NCBI RefSeq assembly: GCF_964340395.1
Contig: NC_135553.1
Location: forward strand, 16,914,501-16,978,500
Length of the DNA stretch: 64,000 nt
Direction: 5' to 3'
From: Glandiceps talaboti
Taxonomy: Eukaryota; Hemichordata; Enteropneusta; Spengelidae
Shown: piece by piece, positions 25,318 to 38,010 of the stretch
Numbering within the stretch: position 1 is the first letter of the stretch
How the letters are laid out: every line of letters starts with the position of its first letter
Notes under the pieces: generated by a model
The model's input: only the letters and a program-made list of their open reading frames with translations
Databases searched by the model: none
Told to the model about the DNA's origin: nothing
Translations under genes and position numbers: made by a program

Positions 25318-25742
25318 CTGAAAGAACAAGATCAAACCATGCAATGATTATTTCTGAAATGGCTTGCAACTAAAAAGGACTGACCCCTCAAGTGACTGAT
25401 AAATCTTGCATGACTGAGTAACATCATTTTAATCAGAATTATGTCTAGGTCCTTCTGCTTTTAACAGTGCTAATTCACCATTACCATTAGTACCTAATAT
25501 GCTAATCGTATGAGTGATTGGCAGGTGAAAAGACCAATCAGGGCAAAGCATCATGATAACATAATGTGAACTTTCACCTCTTAAAGCTGCACTAGCTGCA
25601 ACTGGAACATATTTTTTTTATAAATGTTTTGTTAGGTACAATAACTTACTGATAATATTATACATTGCTAACAATATCTCATCACTGACAACTGTCTGTT
25701 TTTCGTCTTTCCTAAATACTGAACTTTTGACACCTTGCTAGT

Positions 25743-26795
25743 TAGTCCCCGCGGACGAAGTCCGGAACAGGGACTTATGGATTGGGTTCCGTCTGTCCAT
25801 GCGTCCGTCCGTGCGTCCGTCCGTCCATCCGTGCATCCGTCCGTCCGCAGCCGTTTCTTGAAGATGCCTGGACCGATTTTTTTCAAACTTGGTACAGGGG
25901 CAACATGCTATGGCATACATATGCACGTCAATTTGTTTTATGATACGATCCAATATGGCCGCCTAGCAACCATTTTGTTTGCGAATTTTCCCTGTCTAAA
26001 GCCATAACTCAGACATGCTTTAACAGATCTCATTCAAAGTTGGTATTAGGACAGTGTTCTATGACATACATGTGCATATTCATTGTTGTCATGATACGAT
26101 CCAATATGGCCGCCTAGCAGCCATTTTGTTTGCGAATTTTCCCTGTCTAAAGCCATAACTCAGACATGCTTGAACAGATCTCATTCAAAGTTGGTACTAG
26201 GACAGTGTTCTATGACATACATGTGCATATCCATTTTCATTGTGATACGATCCAATATGGCTGCCTGGAAGCCATTTTGTTTGCGAATTTTTCATGTCCA
26301 AAGCCATAACTCAGACATGCTTAAACAGATCTCATTCAAAGTTGGTATTAGGACAGTGTTCTATGACATACATGTGCATATCCATTTTCGTCATGATACG
26401 ATCCAATATGGCTGCCTGGCAGCCATTTTGTTTGCGAATTTTCATGTCCAAAGCCATAACTCAGACATGCTTGAACAGATCTCATTCAAAGTTGGTATTA
26501 GGACAGTGTTCTATGACATACATGTGCATATCCATTTTCGTCGTGATACGATCCAATATGGCTGCCTGGCAGCCATTTTGTTTGTGAATTTTCCATGTCC
26601 AAAGCCACTAAGACTCCATTTTCATCGTGATATGATCCCCCATACCCAACCAATCCTTTATTGTTGGAGGCATATTCCATGTCCAACAAGCACACACAAC
26701 ATATCTAAGTCTGTTTGTTTTAGGTTCACAAATGTTGTTGCGTGATCACAGTAGTGATAATTCCTTAAAACCCAATTATACTATAGCGGGGACTA
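25743..26795 (+). mobile_element. TIR element family 2 (TAGTCCCCGC ends), 5 internal 151-bp units
   Basis: The left end is TAGTCCCCGCGGACGAAGTC, the right end ATAGCGGGGACTA. A CGTCCGTCC run follows the left end. CATTTTGTTTGCGAATTTTC recurs at about 25971, 26122, 26273, 26424 and 26574 (period 150-151). It is the inverse of the 5883-6560 copy, which has three units. Frames such as 26170-26745 simply read through the tandem units. Confidence 0.8.
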
Positions 26796-26844
26796 TGTCA
26801 TTCTCAATGACTTGTTTACTTTCAGTGTTATTAGTGGTAATAGT

Positions 26845-26847
<3 letters not shown>

Positions 26848-26936
<89 letters not shown>
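26848..26936. repeat. (TA)n microsatellite
   Basis: About 44 uninterrupted TA units, about 30 bp from the 5' end of a family-1 element. Confidence 0.95.
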
Positions 26937-26939
<3 letters not shown>

Positions 26940-26964
26940 AGGATGCACGCTTTGTGAAACTTTC

Positions 26965-28500
26965 AAAAATAGCGCCAATGGCGTGTATCACAACTGTACA
27001 GATTTTTGTTTATGTTTGTCTGGTTGCCTATCCAGCCCTGTTGTTACCTTTACAATATATATGCCATCATTTGGCTGTTGCTATGGGCAGGGTCTTGTTC
27101 CTAGGCATATTTGTATTCACCTTTTGGATGTTTATTCACTTGCCTCACCATCCCTGGTATTATCTTGGCAATATACACCATCATTTGGTTGTTGCTATGG
27201 GCATGGTCTTGTTGTTTTAGGCATATTTGTATACATTTTTTGAATGTTTATGCCTTGCCTATTAATGTCTTATTGTCTCTACAATACACTTTATCTTTTG
27301 GCTGTTGCTATGGGCGTGGTTTTGTTGCTAGGCATATTTGTATACATTTTTTGAATGTTTTTATCCCTTGCCTATTAATGTCTTATTGTCTCTACAATAC
27401 ACTTCATCTTTTGGCTGTTGCTATGGGCGTGGTTTTGTTGCTGGGCATATTTGTATACATTTTTTGAATGTTTTTATCCCTTGCCTATTAATGTCTTATT
27501 GTCTCTACAATACACTTCATCTTTTGGCTGTTGCTATGGGCGTGGTTTTGTTGCTGGGCATATTTGTATACATTTTTTGAATGTTTTTATCCCTTGCCTA
27601 TTAATGTCTTATTGTCTCTACAATACACTTCATCTTTTGGCTGTTGCTATGGGCGTGGTTTTGTTGCTGGGCATATTTGTATACATTTTTTGAATGTTTT
27701 TATCCCTTGCCTATTAATGTCTTATTGTCTCTACAATACACTTTATCTTTTGGTTGTTGCTATGGGTGTGGTTTTGTTGCTAGGCATATTTGTATACATT
27801 TTTTGAATGTTTATGCCTTGCCTATTAATGTCTTATTGTCTCTACAATACACTTTATCTTTTGGTTGTTGCTATGGGCGTAGTTTTGTTGCTAGGCATAT
27901 TTGTATACATTTTTTGAATGTTTTTATCCCTTGCCTATTAATGTCTTATTGTCTCTACAATACACTTTATCTTTTGGCTGTTGCTATGGGCGTGATTTTG
28001 TTGCTAGGCATATTTGTATACATTTTTTGAATGTTTATGCCTTGCCTATTAATGTCTTATTGTCTCTATAATACACTTCATCTTTTGGCTGTTGCTATGG
28101 GCGTGATTTTGTTGCTAGGCATATTTGTATACATTTTTTTAATGTTTATGCCTTGCCTATTAATGTCTTATTGTCTCTACAATACACTTTATCTTTGGCT
28201 GTTGCTATGGGCGTGGTTTTGTTGCTAGGCATATTTGTATACATTTTTTGAATGTTTATGCCTTGCCTATTAATGTCTTATTGTCTCTACAATACACTTT
28301 ATCTTTTGGCTGTTGCTATGGGTGTGATTTTGTTGCTAGGCATATTTGCATACATTTTGGAATCTTTAGTCGCTCGCTTACCCTTCCCAGTTTTCATCTC
28401 ATCTTTGTAATACAAACCATCATTTGGCTGTTGCTATGGATGTGGTCTTGTTGCTAGGGATATTTGCATACGCTTTGAATCGTTAGTCACTTAGCTATAC
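26965..28500 (+). mobile_element. TIR element family 1, copy C, expanded 113-bp tandem array
   Basis: It starts AATAGCGCCAATGGCGTGTA then CACAACTGTACAG. About a dozen units follow (TTTGGCTGTTGCTATGGGCG, GCATATTTGTATACATTTTT, CCTATTAATGTCTTATTGTC). Several successive units are exactly 113 bp and nearly identical; others lack 4-5 bases (TTTATGCC in place of TTTTTATCCC). Repeated ORFs spaced at 113 bp are frame artefacts. It is bounded on the right by the LINE 3' end. Confidence 0.8.
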
Positions 28501-28507
28501 ATCCCTG

Positions 28508-30720
28508 TTGTTCAGTCAGTCAGTTTATTTTAGAGCAATAAGGCCACAGGCCCAAAGAGCAAACAATGTTACAAACGTTTCAGTTCATCGAGGGAGATTC
28601 CTCATTGCAAAATAAATAAATGAAGCTAAATTATTTAAATAAGTTATATTATCTGATTTAACAAAACCACTTTGGTAACAATTCATTTCGTAGGTCCTTA
28701 TAATGTGGACAAATTGCTACGAAATGATATACTCATCCTCAATACAATACAAATCATGTGTAATACAGTATTTACAAAATCTTTGGTCAGCACGAATTTT
28801 TTCATGTCGTCCCCCTCTCGATCTGCAAAGGATGCAAAGAGCAAGGAAATCAGTGCTGTTCTCTAAATTTAAAAATCTTAATACGTCTTAAATATCTCTC
28901 CGGTTCAAGCATTGAGTTGAAAGTGTGGTAGGAATGAAGCCTAGGAGATGATTCGATATCTTCGTGCCAGATCTGACCAGCAAAACCTTTGGGTGAATTC
29001 AAACAAAAACTGACTAGTGGTGCCTACACCCTGGATCAACCCTGCATGCCCAGTTGACTGATTTTATACTCCTTTCTTCTTCTAATCTTTTCAACATAAT
29101 GTAGCATTTGTAGGGGTAACTATCAGTGTCCATTTGTAGTATTTTCAACCAATGGCTCACGCATCTTTTAAAATAAATGACTTAGATGGGAAATCTACCA
29201 CATTTGTTTTCCCACTAACATTCAAAATAAATTTACACAACTGATAATGAACTTGTTCAACCTGGGGAGGATTTTCATAACCCCAGATTTCACTACCATA
29301 TAGTAAAATAGGTGCAACATATGTTTCAAAAAGTTTGAGTCAGACATGGACATTCCACTTGGCTTCCTTAGCAAAGTCTTAAGTTGAAACATGGCTTTCC
29401 TTCCTACTGATGCCTATTTTTTCATAGTTGGCCTCCAAGTAAGGCCAAATAAAAAAAGTTGTTAAGTTCCGTTTACCCAACCCCACCTAGTTTTTCACGT
29501 CGGCCCTAAACTTTTTTTTACATATTTGAGAAAAATAATAATAAAATCACAAAAATCGTGTGAAGTCTCGCAAGAAATAGTGAGTTGAGTGCAGAAACTG
29601 ACATCAACTTAAAAAGACAAAATAAAACTGTTCTTCTAATCTGTAATAGCTGTACATCTGATAGGAAGAAATAAACAACACAGAGACCATTTGGAAAACA
29701 ATGGAAAACCTGAACTAGACACTCACACATGAAAAAAAAAATCTACCTACCCCACCTATTTTAAAATTGAATGTAATTGGAACCATACAATTTTTATTTT
29801 TTACACCTACGTCTTGATGAAAAAATTTGACCTAAATATTTGTAGTGAGGAACAACTTTAATTGGTTGATTTCCACAAGAACCAACTTTCATACTTCTTT
29901 AGACAACCTCCCCTATGGAACACAACAATTTGAGTTTTGTCTAAGTTTACACTTACACCCCAATGAGAACAAAATAACTGTAGCTGATTAATTTGGCTTT
30001 GAGTGTGAATTGGCATGGCTGACCCCTCAGCCACATCATTGGCATACATCAAGATATTGAGGTTTTGAATTTCTTATAAACACCTTCACACCCAACCTTA
30101 TTTGTATAAGAAACCAGGTCATTAATGAATAAAGAAAGTAAGACAGCACTAAGCATACAGCCTTAGCACGTCCCAATTGTACACCTGAAGTGGTCAGTAT
30201 TAAATGTCAGCTGGTGTATTTACACAAGACTGTAAGCTCCTCTACATTGATCTCAGAACAGAAAGAAATTACCATGTATACCATATCTACTTAGTTTGAC
30301 CCATGAGAAATCGTGTTGAATAGAATCATCAATTGCCTTTGAAAAGTCAATGAAAATACAATAAAATATTCCCTTCTTCATAGTAAGATATTTGGCCGCC
30401 ATAGCTTGGAGCGTAAAAATATTGTCCACAGTACTGTAACCATGATGAATGCCACTCTGTGCTTTTGATATAGTTTTATTTTGATAGCACCAATTTTCCA
30501 AATGGAAATTCAAAATTTTGAAGAACATTTTACTCATTACTGGTAGAAGGAAAATGTCCCTGTAATTATTTACATCGCTAAGACTTCCCTTTTTATGTAG
30601 TGGCATAATAATAGCTTTACTCCAGCTTGCAGGATAGGCAATCACAAAAAAATAAGAATGTTTGCCTATTGAGGTAAGGTGACTACCCTCATATATCAAT
30701 TTTAAAGAAATTCAGGACAA
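28508..30720 (-). mobile_element. LINE (non-LTR) 3' half with RT relic
   Basis: Minus-strand frames give RT finger/palm pieces: WSKAIIMPLHKKGSLSDVNN, the FIDFSKAID block, the catalytic box as YANDVA (first D replaced by N) at about 30035-30052, then LFCSHWGVSVNLDKTQIVVF and RRGG-like text. Stops and frame shifts divide the frames. The 3' tail reaches 28508 (AGTCAGTTTATTTTAGAGCA). About 29450-29805 has a possible insertion flanked by AAATAAAAA-type inverted ends. It is not intact. Confidence 0.75.
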
Positions 30721-32084
30721 ACAAATTGAGAACAATGGATGGATTCCAAGAAATCTATCAGGTGTGATCACGCACATTCAGACATCACTCCACAGTTAGA
30801 ACCATCCTGTACACAACAATGCTGGGGTTATACTGAAGTGTGTATTTAATCGTATGAAGGAAGTAAAAACGCTACTTGAAGGTACATCTCAACATATAAA
30901 TATAAGGTGTGCACAAACTGTATGTGCAGTTACTAGGAGTTCAGTGTCTTTGTTTGCTGATACTGTTCAAATATCCAAATATATATATAATAGTCTATTC
31001 CGAGTTACAGTAATATATAACAAATATGAAATAATATGAAAGTGTCTAAATCAATCAATCGATCGCGATGAATTTGCTGTAATTTAGTAATTGAATATAT
31101 AATCAGTTTGATTTGCATACTTTAGGAATTAACATAATTAGCTCATCGCGACATCAGGTGTGTCAAACCCAACAGATACATGTTGTTTTAATGTCTATGT
31201 ATGCACACTACCATACAACTGAGCCAAGTAAGTGAATGGAGGTACCCTACCATAGAAATGACCTAAATACAATAAAAACTGACATTTCTTGTGAGTCACC
31301 ACATAGTAAGAGATAGGGGGGGCAAAAAATGTCGATGCGTCACTAGAAATTGTGTGTGTCAGTGGCATGTCAAATTAGCTTTGAGAGCACACTGGGAATG
31401 ACCCATTGTTTAACGTTGGAACTGCTATGAAATGAATAATACACTGCACTGCAGCTAAATTAAATTCATAAGAATGTACCTATACTTGTATTAAAGTCAA
31501 TTTAGGTGAAGAAAACTATATAATATATTGATTCAAATTTAGTCCATTAATTCTGGCATCAAATAGCTGGAAGTTGGACCCATATGGCATGCTGTCCTGT
31601 TTTAGTATGAATGAAATTATATGAACATGCACTAGTTAGCATTAATTCTGCTTTTCTAACTTGCATTTACTAGTATGTGTTTTCACTAGTGGTGGTCAAT
31701 TAATCCTATGAATATTTCAGAGTAAAGTGGAACAGTTACAAAACTTGAATTCTACTGCACTGTACATGTTGGGATGGCTTGGCTTGAAAAGTTCTATACA
31801 GACAACTACAGCATTGAGAGTGAAGTTCATACTTCTTGATCTATCATAATCTAGCTTCAGGGTTTACAAGTGCCTGAGACAGACTGAATGCAAAGCTAAA
31901 ATAGCTCAGAAACTTGTCTTTGTGTTACTCAAGATGTTCTCCACGTTGATAGCATACCAATACCATGATTTAGTCTCTTGGCTCAGGATAAAAGACATTT
32001 TCAAATGTTATTTTTCATCGTTAATCATTTCTGTTTTTGAAAAAAAAATGGAGAAGGAAATAGAAATTCTAATTTGCATACATA
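30721..32084. other. No gene recognised
   Basis: Intronic AT-rich sequence in B3GNTL1 intron 3. No recognisable exon or repeat was found beyond short AT runs. Confidence 0.4.
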
Positions 32085-33320
32085 GTAAAATAGCACCAAT
32101 GATGTTGTAGCACAACTGTATTTAGCTGTTGTCATGGGTTTGGTCTTGTTGCTAGGGATATTTGGATACATTTGGAATCTTTATTAACTTACCTGCCCTT
32201 CCCACTTTTCATCTTTGCAATATAAAACATCATTAAGCTGTTACTATGGGTGTGGTCCTGTTGCTAGGCATATTGCATACATATCTTGTGACATGTATTC
32301 ACTTTACCTACCCATCCCTGTTGTTATCTTTGTAATATGCATCATAATTTCACTGTTGCTAAGGGTATGGTCATGGTGGCAAAGGCCAATTGTGTCAAAA
32401 TGTTTTGAACAATAACTGCCAAATAACACTTCCAGAAACATCCTCGCCACGTTTCAACCCCATTCACAACACAGTTTCAAGATATAAGTTTTTTTTACTT
32501 AAATTGAGATTTTTTTATACCTAATTTGCATATTCCTGATTGTGAATACAGCTTCATCTACACATCCCCAGATGTATCCCCAATTACATTTCAGCCAAAT
32601 CTGCTCAGTAGTTTTGGAACAATATATTTTTGACAAAAGAGACACATTTTTAGACCTAATTTGCATATCACGGATGGGCTCATCATGTCATGAACGATTC
32701 ATAATCTAAACACCCTGAAGAACGCTCCAACCAAATTTCAGCCTAATTTGCTAAATAATTTTGGAATTATAGATTTTTTGACCAAAAACACATATTTTAG
32801 CCATAATTTGCATAGAATCATCATGTCATCAACAATTCTTAATCTAAATTCCACTAAGAATGCTTCCATCATATTTCAACCCAATCTGCTCAATGATTTT
32901 GGAATTCTAGATTTTTGACCAAGAAGACACATTTTTAGCCCTAATTTGCGTATCACAGATGGGATCATCATGTCATGAACACTTCTTAACATAAACACCC
33001 TGAAGAATGTTCCAACCAAATTTCAGCCTAATCTACTCATTAATTTTGGAATTCAACATTTTTATACCTAATTAACCAAAACACCTCTAAGAACGTTCCA
33101 ACCGAATTTCAGATCGATCTGCTGAGTAGTTTTGTAGTTTTTTGACCAAAATCACACACTGATGGTAAGATCATTTTGATTTTAACAATTTCCCAAGGTA
33201 ATATACCCACCAAATATCATGGCAACCGGTCCAGTGGTTTTTGACTTTACACACACACAGACAGATAGACACTTTGCCATGCTTATAGCACTACTGAATT
33301 TCTGCAGTTGTGCTAAAAAA
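32085..33320 (+). mobile_element. TIR element family 1, copy D (both ends present)
   Basis: It starts AATAGCACCAATGATGTTGT then AGCACAACTGTA and ends CTATAGCACTACTGAATTTC then TGCAGTTGTGCTAAAAA. AGCACAACTG and CAGTTGTGCT are inverted ends. Internal parts are two GCTGTTGCTATGG units, then about five degenerate repeats of ACCTAATTTGCATAT...CATGTCATGAAC...CCAACCAAATTTCAGCC, and a CACACACAGACAGATAGACA run before the end. This is the best copy for defining the element. Confidence 0.7.
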
Positions 33321-33638
33321 TCTTGACCATGTCTTTCCACCCGAGGTAATGGTAAATGTGGTGAGTATGAGACAATAGTTCTAACTTTTACTAATTTACC
33401 CACAGTGCTATCTCCCCAGAGGAATGTAGATGGTCAAAAGTGGTACTTCGTCTTGTAATATCCCTGGACAAAGATGGTGATTAGGTGGGTCACAGGTAGG
33501 GTAAGATTGGTAAAGGTGGGTAAATTAGACTTTTGGTATCCTGTTTAGAAAACGCTTTTGATGCTTTTACGTCATTGATGCCTGGATGACTGACTACTCT
33601 TATCAAAATTCAGCTTTATCACAAGCTTTCACTATTAC

Positions 33639-33738
33639 CTCCTCCAGGTTGCTTGGCAACACCACTTCCCAGTACAACTTGTATACCAGCTTCTTCAAGT
33701 TTGGGTTTCCATGATTCTAACAGAGCCAAGGATGAGTC
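33639..33738 (-). CDS. B3GNTL1: B3GNTL1-like exon 3
   Basis: This 100-nt exon (33 codons plus one base) is flanked by acag and gtaata. It encodes DSSLALLESWKPKLEEAG followed by IQVVLGSG and a glycine-rich turn (AKQPGGG). The region matches the family helix ALIEKW-KKLE and the following beta strand. Phase 0 at the start fits exon 2, and phase 1 at the end is completed by the first two bases of exon 4 to give valine. Confidence 0.9.
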
Positions 33739-33781
33739 CTGTACATTGTGGATAAATGGAAGATGATTACAAGACAAGTAA

Positions 33782-33787
33782 GCGTGT

Positions 33788-33839
<52 letters not shown>

Positions 33840-34010
33840 GTGTATGTGTATGTGTGTATGTGTGTGTATATGTGTGTGTATGTGTGTGTATGTGTGCGTG
33901 TCTGTATGTGTGTGTATGTGTGTGTATGTATGTGTGTGTATGTATGTGTGTGTATGTGTGTGTGTGTGTATATATGTGTGTATATGTGTGTGTATATGTG
34001 CGTGTGTATG

Positions 34011-34046
<36 letters not shown>

Positions 34047-34062
34047 TGTGTGTGTGTGTGAT
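33782..34062. repeat. (GT)n / (GTAT)n / (GTGC)n compound microsatellite
   Basis: A pure GT run grades into TGTATGTG mixes and ends in a GTGC run (34006-34046). It lies about 50 bp upstream, in transcript direction, of B3GNTL1 exon 3. Long frames on both strands are artefacts. Confidence 0.95.
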
Positions 34063-35700
34063 GACTGTTAGTCACACAGACTAGCTGACAGGTACCAAAA
34101 GTTGTTAGTCCTGTTAGTTATTTTTCTGTAACCTGACTGGGATAAATTACACTAAAGTCATATGCACAGAAAAATATTTGACATAGTGCATGTGGAAACA
34201 AGTATGAAAAAAATGTTTTCTACTCTCAAAGACCTACCGGGTACATTATAAGAAAGTTACTGGTCTGACATAGGTTGTCCAGGATATTTTTTCAGCACGA
34301 GTTTTAGAAGACTATTTATCCAAAATAATTTTATTTAATTCTATCCTTCATTTCTGGTCTGCGCAATAGATGTTTTTGGCTTTCAATCATGCCAAAAAGT
34401 CTATTGTGCAATCAATTCTAGAATCACTTTCATTTCATTTAAATGCCAATCATGACACATAATTACATAGTTGGTCTTCAGATAGATATTTTCAAAGTTT
34501 CAATTGGACATTTTTTGTGTTCATGGTAGACATTTTTTATTAAATAAACAATACAGAATCATGACACTTTTGATACATTCTGGAATCAGCAAAATAATCA
34601 TACCAAATATGTAAAATAACTAAGTCATAATGTCTTGTCCATAGCTCACAAACAAAAAACAAAAACAAATTTGGACTCAAAAAAACACAATAATAGCAAG
34701 GGACATGTATGCAGTGTTTGGTATGTCATAGTGTATGTTATTCCCCCATACCAGTATTCAACACTAGAGGGCGCTATATTCTGCACTTCCAGTTTGCATT
34801 GTAGAATGAACATGATGTATGGGCTCACCAAATGCTTTATCATGAGGTCATAGTCATACAGTTTCCCTATGTTCATGGTAAAAAGCTACATGGCTGCATT
34901 AACACTTATTGTAGCATTTATATGCAATACAATACATAATAAAAAATGGATTCTAGTGTAGGATGTAACAACTGGACATCATCTATAGATTAAAATATCT
35001 ATAATAAATTTTAAGGGTCTGATCTTTTTATGAACTTCACAAGGCCTGTGATCTCTGCATGATATTACACGGCAATTTTCCACATTTATACAACACTGGT
35101 AATCCAGCCTTCCATTTGATAAGACAGACGCAAACTATTGTTCTTCAATGTCACAGTAGTAGATTACACAAGTGGGTGACAAAGGTTCCTCTGTTGTCGT
35201 GCGATTGTAAATGTAATCACCATGTGATCAACATAGGGTAAATGTTCAAAAAGTCCTCAAAAAGTTCATGTTAAACTCTAAATAAACTAGTTTTCAGAGA
35301 CTATAATTAAATCAACATCCATTCAATATCCTGTTGTATCAACATCTTGCGACACTAGTTTTAGTTTGTGTCTATCTTTAGAAAGCAGACAAGGGTGTTT
35401 ATTATCAAGTAGAAACAGACACAGATAACATGTACCCTTTATGTGAACTCACACAGTGTGATAGTGCATTCTACTAAAACCACCAAATTTCACTTATATG
35501 AAATGATTCTTTAGAAGAAATTCAATCAATCAAATTTTTTAAAACAATTTTAGTTTACTATTAAAATCTAGTAATTCTGGTGCCAGACTTCTAAAAACAA
35601 ATTATTTTTTTTTCCTTCTTGTGTTTTGAATGACTTTGTCTGTAACTCAATTGTCTACCTGAAAGGCAACATTTTCACATATGGGTATTTTGAACTGAAC
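34063..35700. other. No gene recognised
   Basis: Intron 2 sequence. A patch near 34765 (ACACTAGAGGGCGCTATATT) resembles a common short dispersed repeat. No exon was seen. Confidence 0.4.
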
Positions 35701-35929
35701 TTAACACACTGACCCCCCCCCCCCTTTAAGGCCCCAGAAAATATACTGCCAGACTAAACATTACACATTTATATAAATCATCCTGTCTGTGATAATGTTG
35801 AATCTACATAAAATACAATGATTTTCTAGGTGCTGCCTTTTTTTGTCATTTATGTGCAATACTGTCCACAACTGGACCAAGGCAATGACAAAATGTTTTG
35901 TCTGCATACTGTGCCCCAATTTTCAGATT

Positions 35930-36290
35930 AGGATGCTAAAGTCCCCCCCCCCCCCCCCCCCCCCCCCCCAGTTGCCTTCAGGTAGAGTATTGAAGAATGT
36001 AGTCTTTTGTAAAGGTAATGAGGTCATTGGTACATGGTGGCCTCTGCTAGATTGTTGGACTTCCAATTCTATGGATGACCTGCTTTTAGTTCATCCATCT
36101 TATTTTTCGTTTTACACCATTTACTGTTGTCCTTCACTTTTATGATTTACAAATCTTTTCTTTCTGCCTTTTTTTTACCATAGAGCATTATAAGTTACAA
36201 TTAGTAGGCATTTGCCTTCAGGTGAAGTGTTGAAAAAATGTAGTCTTTTGTAAACTTAATGAGGTGGTCATTGCTAGCATTCTTCCTGCC
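35930..36290. repeat. C-homopolymer and a spaced direct duplication
   Basis: An ~27-base C tract (35943-35969) is followed by TTGCCTTCAGGTAGAGTATT...AATGTAGTCTTTTGTAAA, repeated at 36208-36265 as TTGCCTTCAGGTGAAGTGTT...AATGTAGTCTTTTGTAAA, about 235 bp apart. Confidence 0.6.
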
Positions 36291-36989
36291 ATTCTATGAT
36301 CACATTTTTTGGGGGACAATAATTATGTACTTCCAAATACTGATACAATGTACACATTATTTTATCTTTCTCTTTAGACCAAGGGTGTCTAAAGATAAGT
36401 TGTAAATTTCTTTGGTCACAACATACAGTCATTGTGTTCTACCTTTAATTTGCATATTTTGAATTGTAGATCAGGGTCTGATGCAAATCGTGGTGACTTC
36501 ACCTCATTGCAAATAATGGAAGAAGTGTAGATTATATTTTAATAGTTTCATTCTCTTCATTTAATGGTATCGATAATTTTTGTATTGATCTACGCACAGA
36601 ATCCAATCATTTTCATTTAAAGTTTACTGTGTTAGCTAAACTTTCTCAAAATTGAAACAAAGGCAATGATCAGAATGTACAGAGGTGAAAAATGTACGAA
36701 ATTCTGAGTGAGAGTTTTGTCAATTTTCTTCAGTCAGATTCTTGTATCTTGTATCTTGAGTCCATAGACTTAAAAATCATATGACAAATCTCTAGTATTT
36801 GTTTCGGACAGCTCAGTCAATGTCCAGCCTGCCAGTTCAAGGCCAACCATGCATGCCTATATCATGGACTGATGTCTACAAATACTGAATAAACAATCGT
36901 GTACAGCTCGCATTCGTGCCAGGAATCATACCAAGAGCAATATGCTGTAAAACTAATATTGATTTGATAGGATTACATGTAATGTTATA

Positions 36990-38010
36990 TACAATCCTAT
37001 GATACTTGCTAGGTCACTGGTCAGAAAAGTGGACGAATTACAGTCAACTTGTTCAATGGATAACATCCAGATTGCTGTAGTGACCAAAACATGGTTTAGT
37101 GATGAAATCAGTGATGAATCGGTTGCCATGGATAACCTGCAAGCTTTAATGAAAGGACCACATGGACAATGGAGGCAGCAGTGGTGTCTGCATGTATATA
37201 CACAGCCATTTGCATCCTAAACCCACCAGTGTTCAGTTCCTGACAAACAGTGATCATGTTCAATCTATACAGCTGACCTCATTGGTTACCAAGGACAGTA
37301 CCCCATCTACATGGCACTAAAAATCCTACCTGTGGTAGGATTCGGGATAGTTTGAAGCCTGTGTAGATGTAAACGCGTCCTGAAATCGTCCTGACTTAGA
37401 CACCTATGAGAGGTTTCCTGAAACCCTCCTGACTTTGTCCTATGTACTGTCAGAATGGAGTCAGGACGGAACGCGTAACATCTACGCTGCAACCTTCCTA
37501 CGTGTAGACACAAATCTGTCCTACCTCAGGTAGGACTTAGGACTACCTCAGGTAGGATGACCTACATGTAGATGGGCTAGTGTCTCAGTTACTAATTAGC
37601 TGCATCTATCATCCACCCCGGACGAACAATGGAAAAGTGAATGATCGATCATGTCATATCATATCTATAGTGGATAAAATGAAATCAAAACCCCAAAACA
37701 GGGACTTGTAATGGGTGACTTCAATCATATGGATATTACTAGTATTTCAAACACATATTAAAGCAGCTAGTAAAATCTCCAATGATACAAAGTGTAATGT
37801 CAGACCTGATACTCAGTATGTAAAAGTACTAGCACCACTCAGTACCTAAGACCAAGCAACTGTGATGATGTCATGGAATGTTAACCTGAGAGTGCCATCA
37901 AAGTTGATTACAACACACCTAAGAAGACTCAAATATCAGCCAATTCGGGTGAGTGGATAACCAGACAAGAGAGAGTCAGGGGAAGAAAAGACAAACCAAT
38001 TCTTTAAGGT
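36990..38010 (+). mobile_element. LINE endonuclease-region relic, split by a MITE
   Basis: A plus-strand frame at 36999 reads ILARSLVRKVDELQST, then NIQIAVVTKTWFSDE. This is the start of an APE-type LINE endonuclease (LNARSL..K..EL..., VxETWL). After the insert, AASIIHPGRTM matches the later (V)YxPPR segment, and later text (PSKLITTHLRRLKYQPI) is also LINE-like. Several frame breaks mark it as dead. Confidence 0.6.
37301..37577. mobile_element. 277-bp MITE with TA target duplication
   Basis: It is flanked by TA on both sides. Ends CCCCATCTACATG and CATGTAGATGGGC are inverted with one mismatch. Subterminal TCCTACCTGTGGTAGGA and TCCTACCTCAGGTAGGA palindromes occur near both ends. The insertion interrupts the LINE endonuclease relic, giving relative timing. 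It resembles a Tc1/mariner-type MITE; the TA duplication and TIRs are read directly and the superfamily is inferred. Confidence 0.8.

Noticed and set aside
26170-26745. 191-codon plus-strand frame as a gene
   Set aside because: It reads through 151-bp tandem units of a TIR element (repeating SHSKLVLGQCSMTYMCI-like text).
27111-28457. Chain of overlapping 80-128 codon plus-strand frames
   Set aside because: They are the same 113-bp tandem unit read in rotating frames; the peptide repeats follow the DNA repeat and match no protein family.
33748-34084. Cys/Val and His/Thr-rich frames on both strands
   Set aside because: Pure consequence of GT/GTAT microsatellite; same for frames at 13.1, 43.8, 51.7, 52.8, 56.1 and 58.3 kb.
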